The position numbers were made by a program, and so were the translations under genes. This document shows positions 57,444 through 64,000 of a stretch of DNA of 64,000 nucleotides, piece by piece; the first letter of the stretch is position 1; the number at the start of each line of letters is the position of its first letter. Where the stretch lies: positions 1-64,000 of the forward strand of contig NZ_JOCB01000037.1 in assembly GCF_000718775.1 (NCBI RefSeq), written 5' to 3'. A model generated the notes under the pieces. It searched no databases. It was not told the DNA's origin and saw only the letters and a list, made by a program, of their open reading frames with translations. Origin of the DNA: Streptomyces sp. NRRL S-31. Its GTDB lineage: Bacteria > Actinomycetota > Actinomycetes > Streptomycetales > Streptomycetaceae.

Positions 57444-58940
57444 TCAGCCGGCGCCGTTCAGCGGCCGGTAGACGGTCAGCGCCTCCGGCAGCTTCTCCAG
57501 CGTGACCTCGCCCGACACCGTCGTGACCTCGCCGTCGTGGGCCAGCGGCGTGCCCGGGGCGACCCCCGTCAGCCGCAGCCGGTTCACCTGCACCGCCGCG
57601 TGCGCGGGCGAGCGGGTCAGCGGACCCGCGACCGCCGCCGCGAGCAGCCGCAGCGCGGGCCCGCGGCTGCCGTGCACCACCCGTACGTCCAGCAGTCCGT
57701 CCGCCAGATCGGTACGGCGGCCCGGCGCGAGACCCATGCGGTGGTAGACGCCGTTGCCGACGAACAGCAGCCACAGGGGGCGCCGCTCGCCGCCCACCTC
57801 CACCTCCAGCGGATGCCGGCCGGCGCGCAGCACGCGCAGCGCGCCGAGCACCCCGGCCGGCCAGCCGCCGATGCGGTGCGACCAGCGGTCCCGGGCGCGT
57901 ACCAGCTCCGGGTACACGCCCATGCTCAGCGTGTTCAGGAACAGCCCCGAACCGTCCGCGGAGGCGAAGCGGCCCACGTCCACCCGGACCGCCTCACCGT
58001 GCCGGACCGCCCGGGCCAGCGCCCGTTCGTCCTCCACGCCCAGGTCGTAGGCGAAGTGGTTGAGGGTGCCGCCCGGCAGCACCGCGAGCGGCACCCCGTG
58101 CCGCAGCGCGACCCCGGCCGCCGCGTTCACCGTGCCGTCGCCGCCGCACACCCCGAGCACCCGGGCCCGGGCCGCCGCCTTCTCCAGTTCCTCGGCGACG
58201 TCCTGGGGCGCGCACTCGACGATCTCCGCCCCGGGCAGCGCCTCGTGCAGCGCGCTCACCCGGTCCGCCGTCCCCGACGCCTGGTTGGCGACCACCACCA
58301 GGCCGTCGCCCTCGGGCAGCGCCGGGGCTTCCGCCCGGGGCCGGGCGGACGGGCTGATCTGGGCGCGGGTCGGCACCAGACGCCGTACCAGGAACGCGGC
58401 CCCCGCGCCGAGCGCCGCCCCGGCCAGCACATCGCTAGGGAAGTGCACCCCCGTGTACACCCGGGACGCCGCCACCGAGGCCGCCACCGGCGCCACCGCC
58501 GCGCCCCACGCCGGAGACTCCAGGGCCACCCCGGTCGCGAAGGCCGCGGCCGAGGCGGCGTGCCCGGACGGGAACGACGTGGTGATCGGCTGCCGCTTCA
58601 GCCGCCGTACCAGCGGAACCGGATCCAGCACCGGCCGGGCCCGGCGCACCGACCGCTTGCCGAGCGTGTTGATCGTCAGCGAGGCCAGGCCGAGCGAGGC
58701 GAGCCCCCGGACCGCCGCCCGCCGGGCCCGGGGAGTGCGGCTCGCCGCCATGGCGGCGGCCGTCGCGAACCACAGCACACCGTGGTTGGCGCCGCGGCTC
58801 AGGCGGGGCAGCACCCGTTCGGCGCCGGGCCAGCGCCGGGTGGCGGCCGTCTCGAACAGCCGTCCGTCGAGAGCGAGCAGCGTGCGCAGCGGGGTGCGGG
58901 CGGCGGACGCGGCGGCGGTCAGGTCCAGATCTGGGCTCAT
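57444..58940 (-). CDS. PAP2 phosphatase / diacylglycerol kinase fusion
   Basis: The 498-residue bifunctional protein has an N-terminal PAP2 acid phosphatase region (about 95-190) with SFPSGHAAS and SRVYTGVHFPSDVLAG, the C2 and C3 motifs. A diacylglycerol kinase catalytic domain follows (about 215-498) with VCGGDGTVNAAAGVAL (GGDGT, ATP). It can both remove and add phosphate at the lipid headgroup level, so it may interconvert phosphatidate and diacylglycerol. Five hydrophobic segments are predicted in the first 190 residues. Confidence 0.93.
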   Translation of the reverse strand: MSPDLDLTAAASAARTPLRTLLALDGRLFETAATRRWPGAERVLPRLSRGANHGVLWFATAAAMAASRTPRARRAAVRGLASLGLASLTINTLGKRSVRRARPVLDPVPLVRRLKRQPITTSFPSGHAASAAAFATGVALESPAWGAAVAPVAASVAASRVYTGVHFPSDVLAGAALGAGAAFLVRRLVPTRAQISPSARPRAEAPALPEGDGLVVVANQASGTADRVSALHEALPGAEIVECAPQDVAEELEKAAARARVLGVCGGDGTVNAAAGVALRHGVPLAVLPGGTLNHFAYDLGVEDERALARAVRHGEAVRVDVGRFASADGSGLFLNTLSMGVYPELVRARDRWSHRIGGWPAGVLGALRVLRAGRHPLEVEVGGERRPLWLLFVGNGVYHRMGLAPGRRTDLADGLLDVRVVHGSRGPALRLLAAAVAGPLTRSPAHAAVQVNRLRLTGVAPGTPLAHDGEVTTVSGEVTLEKLPEALTVYRPLNGAG

Positions 58941-59016
58941 GGGGTGCGGTTACCCTGAAGTGCCCGTTTCTTGTGTCCCCGAGCGCCGCCCGACCGGCGC
59001 GGGAGGAGAACCCCGG

Positions 59017-59673
59017 ATGCGCCTGCTCCTCGTCCGCCACGGCCAGACCCCGTCCAACGTGGACCACCTGCTGGACACCGCCGTGCCCGGCCCGGGGCTG
59101 ACCCCGCTCGGCGAGGCGCAGGCCGCCGCGCTGCCCGGGGCGCTCGCCGGCGAGGACGTCGAGGCCCTGTACGCCTCCACGCTGATCCGCACCCAGCGGA
59201 CCGCCGCCCCGCTGGCCGCCGCCCGCGGCCTGGAGGTGATCGTCCGGGACGGCATCCGCGAGCTGTCCGCCGGGGACCTGGAGATGCTGCCCGGGCACAC
59301 CCCGCAGGCCGAGCGGTACCTGCGCACGGTGTTCGCGTGGGCGGCCGGGGACACCGCGCTGCGGATGCCCGGCGGGGAGAGCGGCGAGGAGGCCCTCGCC
59401 CGGTTCGACGCGGTGGTCGCCGAGGCCGACGCGAGCGGCGCCGGCACCGTCGTCATGGTCAGCCACGGCGCCGCGATCCGCGTGTGGACCGCCGCCCGCG
59501 CCGACAACGTCGACGTCGCCTTCGCCGCGGCCCGCCCGCTGGAGAACACCGGCGTGGTGGTCCTCGAAGGCTCCCCGTCCGACGGCTGGAAGGCGCTGTC
59601 CTGGGAGGGGGCGGTGGTGGAGCCGGCGGGCGAGGGCGGCCCGGCGGGTGAGCCGCTGGGCACGGCCGGGTAG
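59017..59673 (+). CDS. Histidine phosphatase family protein (phosphoglycerate-mutase-like)
   Basis: The 218-residue protein has the RHG motif LLLVRHGQTPSNVDHLLD at residues 3-20. The second catalytic histidine is in VVMVSHGAAIRV, and ASTLIRTQRTAAPLA is the phosphate-pocket motif. Members act as sugar or metabolite phosphatases or mutases. The start ATG has GGGAGGAG upstream. It is transcribed away from the PAP2 gene. Confidence 0.92.
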   Translation: MRLLLVRHGQTPSNVDHLLDTAVPGPGLTPLGEAQAAALPGALAGEDVEALYASTLIRTQRTAAPLAAARGLEVIVRDGIRELSAGDLEMLPGHTPQAERYLRTVFAWAAGDTALRMPGGESGEEALARFDAVVAEADASGAGTVVMVSHGAAIRVWTAARADNVDVAFAAARPLENTGVVVLEGSPSDGWKALSWEGAVVEPAGEGGPAGEPLGTAG

Positions 59674-59776
59674 CCGCCCCCGGCCGCCGGTCGCCGGAGC
59701 CCGGGCGGGGCCGCCGGACCGCGCCGCCCGATACGCGTTTGCCCCCGGTGCCGCGCGGCCCGCAGAATGCCTGCCC

Positions 59777-61396
<1,620 letters not shown>

Positions 61397-61397
61397 C

Positions 61398-61424
61398 CCC
61401 GGGCCCCCGACGGGGAGGCCCGGG
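61398..61424 (+). terminator. Terminator after the ABC-F gene
   Basis: CCCGGGCC and GGCCCGGG form an eight-base stem (61398-61405 with 61417-61424) with inner complementarity, starting two bases after the stop. Confidence 0.6.
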
Positions 61425-61569
61425 ACCCCGGATGTTCGTACAGTGGACTGATGAAGGGAGCGGGCGAGCGGGCGAGCCCGACGGACCGCTCCCGGAAATC
61501 GCCCGGGGGCGGCGCCCGCCGGGCGGGTACTCGTAGCCCATGAACGAACACGACGAGCGGGGCACCACG

Positions 61570-61827
61570 ATGACCGGAGTCGACCCCAGCCGGCTGGACG
61601 ACCAGCAGCTCATGAAGGAGCTGGAGACGATCCACCGCACGCGCCACGACACGCTGCTGTACGGCTCGAACGACGCGCTGCGGGCCCACAACGAGCGCAT
61701 GGCGCAGCTGGAGGGCGAGTACCTGCGCCGCAATCCGCGCCGCCTGGTGAGCGCGGGCCGCACCCGTGAGGGCGCCCGGGAGCGCGGCTGCGGGGACGCG
61801 GCGACCCCGGACGCGCCCGGCAACTGA
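61570..61827 (+). CDS. Small protein, DUF6158-like
   Basis: The 85-residue protein begins TGVDPSRLDDQQLMKELETI and continues HRTRHDTLLYGSNDALRAHN, a family common in Streptomyces that I recall as DUF6158. It is helical, with a basic middle (EYLRRNPRRLV). ATG 61570 is chosen because GAGCGGGG lies seven bases upstream; ATG 61540 would add ten residues. Function unknown. Confidence 0.8.
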   Translation: MTGVDPSRLDDQQLMKELETIHRTRHDTLLYGSNDALRAHNERMAQLEGEYLRRNPRRLVSAGRTREGARERGCGDAATPDAPGN

Positions 61828-61916
61828 TCCGTCCGGCACCTGGCACGCATCCCGCCCGACCCGTGTCCGGGGCGCCGCGCAGCCGGTCGCAGCCGGTAGG
61901 GGTCCCGCGCAGCCGG

Positions 61917-61945
61917 GAGGGCCGGCCCGTCGCGGGCCGGCCCTC
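61917..61945. terminator. Terminator between convergent genes
   Basis: GAGGGCCGGCCCG, loop TCG and CGGGCCGGCCCTC form a perfect 13-base-pair hairpin between the DUF6158-like and PfpI-like genes, so it can stop transcription from both sides. Confidence 0.75.
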
Positions 61946-61969
61946 GTCATCCGGGCGTCACCGGCGGGG

Positions 61970-62512
61970 TCAGCCGGCCTCCCCGGCGAACACGTGCAGG
62001 AACGCGTCGCAGAACGCCTTCAGATCGTCCGGCTTGCGGCTGGTCACCAGCTGGTTGGAGCCGTGGTCGCAGATCTTCACCCGCTCGTCCACCCAGGTAC
62101 CGCCGGCGTTGCGGATGTCCGTCCGCAGGCTCGGCCACGACGTCAGCACCCGGCCGCGGACGACGTCCGCCTCCACCAGGGTCCACGGCGCGTGGCAGAT
62201 CGCCGCGACCGGACGGCCCTGCTCGAAGAAGCCCTTCACGAACGCGACGGCCTTCTCGTCCATCCGCAGGAAGTCCGGGTTGGCGACCCCGCCCGGCAGC
62301 ACCAGACCGCCGAACGACCCGGCCGACGCGTCCCCCACCACCTCGTCCACGGGGAACGTGTCCGCCTTGTCCAGATGGTTGAACGCCTGGATCTTTCCGG
62401 GCTCGGTCGACACCAGCACCGGCTCGTGCCCGGCGTCCGACGCCGCCTTCCACGGCTCGGTCAGCTCGACCTGCTCGACGCCCTCGGGCGCCACCAGAAA
62501 CGCGATACGCAT
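61970..62512 (-). CDS. DJ-1/PfpI family protein (class I glutamine-amidotransferase-like)
   Basis: The 180-residue protein begins IAFLVAPEGVEQVELTEPWK and has the nucleophile Cys106 in AAICHAPWTLVEAD, followed by SWPSLRTDIRNAGGTWVDE. LVLPGGVANPDFLRM is the glycine-loop. PfpI/YhbO members act as stress proteins, chaperones or glyoxalases. It lies 136 bases downstream of the gene at 63026 on the same strand. Confidence 0.92.
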   Translation of the reverse strand: MRIAFLVAPEGVEQVELTEPWKAASDAGHEPVLVSTEPGKIQAFNHLDKADTFPVDEVVGDASAGSFGGLVLPGGVANPDFLRMDEKAVAFVKGFFEQGRPVAAICHAPWTLVEADVVRGRVLTSWPSLRTDIRNAGGTWVDERVKICDHGSNQLVTSRKPDDLKAFCDAFLHVFAGEAG

Positions 62513-62648
62513 GATGTTCAGCCTCCTTTCCCTGACCGCGACGCCGCCTCGCGGGCCCGGGCGCGCCGCCTGCTCGTCACTCCCCGCCGGGTCCTCGGCG
62601 CGGGGCCGGCCGGCGCACCGCCCGGTCGGCGGTCCGTCCGGCTCCGGA

Positions 62649-63026
62649 TCACGCGCCGCCCGCCAGCGCCTCGGCCAGCTGCTGCACGTTCTCGTACCGG
62701 TCCCCGTGCGGCAGACCCGCCACCGCGTCGATCAGCCCGCCCGGCGCGTTGCCCCGGCGCAGCGCCCGGGCCAGCTCGCCCGGCTTCGCCGGGAACGTGT
62801 GCCGGGTCAGGTGCCGGGCCAGCTCCAGCCGTGTGCGCTCCAGCCGTGCCGGTGAGCCGCGACCGCCGACCGGTCCGCTCCAGACCTCCGGGTCGTCGTC
62901 CGCGGCCGGTTCCGGATCGTGCCACTCCTCGGTGCGCGTCGGGTGCCCCGACCGCAGCAACCCCTCCAGCTCGTGCTTCATCTCGTCGTCGTGGTGGAAG
63001 CTCAACCGGTCACTGCCTCGCTGCAT
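62649..63026 (-). CDS. DUF2795 family protein
   Basis: The 125-residue protein has a charged N-terminus (RGSDRLSFHHDDEMKHELEG) and a C-terminal DUF2795-like helical domain (about 60-125; FPAKPGELARALRRGNAPGG, VAGLPHGDRYENVQQLAEAL). ATG 63026 is chosen for GGAGGGAG just upstream; ATG 63056 would add ten residues. The function is unknown. It has the same direction as the PfpI and TPP enzyme genes. Confidence 0.85.
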   Translation of the reverse strand: MQRGSDRLSFHHDDEMKHELEGLLRSGHPTRTEEWHDPEPAADDDPEVWSGPVGGRGSPARLERTRLELARHLTRHTFPAKPGELARALRRGNAPGGLIDAVAGLPHGDRYENVQQLAEALAGGA

Positions 63027-63101
63027 ATCTCCCTCCAGAGGTTCGAAGGTCCGCATCGCGTACCCGGTGTCATTCGTCCGACACCAGGTCGCGCCGTACG
63101 G

Positions 63102-64000
63102 CTAGCGCTTTTCCCGGCCAGGCAGGAACTCCTGCACCTTCGCCTTCAGCCCCTGCTTGATCATCGAACCCCGGTCGGCGTCGCCCTTCAGGATCGACGC
63201 CGCCGTGGCCTCCATCTGCTCCCAGTCGGCGTGCGGCGGGATCGGCGGTACGGCGGGGTCGGTGAGGAACTCGATCACCACCGGCCCGTCCGCCGCCAGC
63301 GCGTCCCGCCAGCCGGCCTCCACCTCCTCCGGCTTCTCCACCCGGATGCCGGTCAGGCCGAGCGAACGGGCGAACTCCGCGTACCGCACGTCCGGGATCG
63401 ACTGCGACGGCAGGAACGACGGGGCGCCCTCCATCGCGCGCATCTCCCAGGTCACCTGGTTCAGGTCCTGGTTGTTCCACACGGCCACCACCAGCCGCGG
63501 ATCGGACCAGCGGTCCCGGTACTTCGCCGCCGTGATCATCTCCGCCAGGCCGTTCATCTGCATCGCCCCGTCGCCGACGAGAGCGAACACCGGCCGGTCG
63601 GGGTGGGCGAACTTCGCCCCGATGGCGTACGGCACCCCCGGGCCCATCGTCGCCAGCGTCCCGGACAGCGAACCGCGCATGCCCGGCCGCATCGTGATGT
63701 GCCGCGCGTACCAGTTGGCGACCGAACCGGAGTCCGAGGTCAGGATCGCGTTGTCCGGCAGCAGCGGATCCAGCGCCCGCGCCACGTGCTCCGGGTTGAT
63801 CGGATCGGCCGACAGCCCGGCCCGCCGCTCCATCGTCTCGTGCCACCGCTTGACGTTGGCGCACACGGTGTCCTGCCACTCGCGCCCGCGCCCGTCCGCG
63901 GTCAGCAGCGGGATCAGCCGGCGCAGCGTCGCCCGCGCGTCCCCGACCAGGTTCACCTCATACGGGTAGCGCATGCCGATCATGTGCGGGTCGATGTCGA
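63102..64000 (-). CDS. TPP-dependent pyruvate oxidase/dehydrogenase-like enzyme, partial (C-terminal half)
   Basis: The frame is open through the window edge, so the N-terminal half lies outside. The visible about 299 residues include the central domain start DIDPHMIGMRYPYEVNLVGD and the TPP-binding motif GDGAMQMNGLAEMITAAKY with the closing NN in VAVWNNQDLNQ. The pattern matches thiamine-dependent pyruvate dehydrogenase (quinone) PoxB-type proteins, which turn pyruvate to acetate and CO2 at the membrane. Acetolactate synthase is less likely from the short C-terminal domain. The stop is at 63102-63104. Confidence 0.88.
   Translation of the reverse strand, partial: DIDPHMIGMRYPYEVNLVGDARATLRRLIPLLTADGRGREWQDTVCANVKRWHETMERRAGLSADPINPEHVARALDPLLPDNAILTSDSGSVANWYARHITMRPGMRGSLSGTLATMGPGVPYAIGAKFAHPDRPVFALVGDGAMQMNGLAEMITAAKYRDRWSDPRLVVAVWNNQDLNQVTWEMRAMEGAPSFLPSQSIPDVRYAEFARSLGLTGIRVEKPEEVEAGWRDALAADGPVVIEFLTDPAVPPIPPHADWEQMEATAASILKGDADRGSMIKQGLKAKVQEFLPGREKR

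Overview
The window is high-GC actinobacterial chromosome, almost certainly Streptomyces. The evidence is strong third-position GC bias, frequent GTG starts and ATGA/GTGA start-stop overlaps, a complete ethylmalonyl-CoA pathway operon, and a gas vesicle cluster in the order O-A-F-G-Y-Z-J-L-S-K. From memory, the order ada-alkA/ogt, sir2, nudix, pssA, psd, ccr operon, transketolase, gvp matches the S. coelicolor SCO646x-SCO650x region, so most of the window looks like conserved right-arm chromosome. No rRNA, tRNA, CRISPR array, complete insertion sequence, prophage or biosynthetic gene cluster was recognised.

Layout. (1) 1-4.9 kb is an accessory-looking stretch: a LysR regulator, a divergent gene of unknown function coupled to a carboxymuconolactone-decarboxylase-like protein, an MFS transporter coupled to a universal stress protein, and an abruptly truncated molybdopterin oxidoreductase start. 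(2) 4.9-17.3 kb holds a gamma-glutamyltransferase, an inositol-phosphatase-like enzyme, a phytoene-desaturase-like oxidoreductase coupled to a macrodomain protein, a small membrane protein, an MTHFR-like protein and the Ada-AlkA/Ogt alkylation repair pair. It continues with two unknown genes and a minus-strand Sir2, Nudix and ADP-ribosylglycohydrolase run. (3) 17.4-20.2 kb holds glycerate kinase and the pssA-psd phosphatidylethanolamine genes. (4) 20.4-29.7 kb holds the ccr-ecm-mcl-mch-mcd operon with its adjacent TetR-type regulator and a tandemly duplicated 3-hydroxyacyl-CoA dehydrogenase. (5) 30.1-34.7 kb holds a HEAT-repeat protein, a GNAT, a secreted alpha/beta hydrolase, a radical SAM protein behind a clear SOS box, and an SRPBCC protein. 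(6) 34.8-40.8 kb holds an MFS transporter fused to three carboxypeptidase-regulatory-like domains, a PAS-GAF-PP2C-HATPase regulator and a methyltransferase. (7) 40.9-45.9 kb is a coupled set of four peptidases (M55, M20, S9, S66) suited to D-amino-acid or muropeptide peptides. (8) 45.9-50.6 kb holds small enzymes, an F420-type oxidoreductase and transketolase. (9) 50.9-56.4 kb is the gas vesicle cluster. (10) 56.5-64 kb holds a methyltransferase, a PAP2/diacylglycerol-kinase fusion, a phosphoglycerate-mutase-like phosphatase, an ABC-F ATPase, small proteins, a DJ-1/PfpI protein and the C-terminal half of a TPP-dependent pyruvate oxidase-like enzyme cut by the window edge.

How the genes work together. 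The ccr operon plus the upstream double 3-hydroxyacyl-CoA dehydrogenase make a near-complete acetyl-CoA assimilation route: acetoacetyl-CoA to 3-hydroxybutyryl-CoA, then crotonyl-CoA to ethylmalonyl-CoA, methylsuccinyl-CoA, mesaconyl-CoA and methylmalyl-CoA, ending in glyoxylate plus propionyl-CoA. Glyoxylate-derived glycerate could enter through the glycerate kinase. A perfect 15-bp palindrome fills the spacer of the ccr promoter and is the best candidate operator in the window. Four NAD/ADP-ribose-handling proteins (macrodomain, Sir2, Nudix, ADP-ribosylglycohydrolase) lie within 8 kb.

The most unusual material is the pairing of a lysine-rich GvpY tail with a glutamate-rich GvpZ tail inside the gas vesicle operon, the coupled peptidase set, the transporter-carboxypeptidase-domain fusion next to a stress-type phosphatase, and the broken oxidoreductase at about 4.7 kb. 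Functions are inferred from recognisable motifs only; no database search was run.
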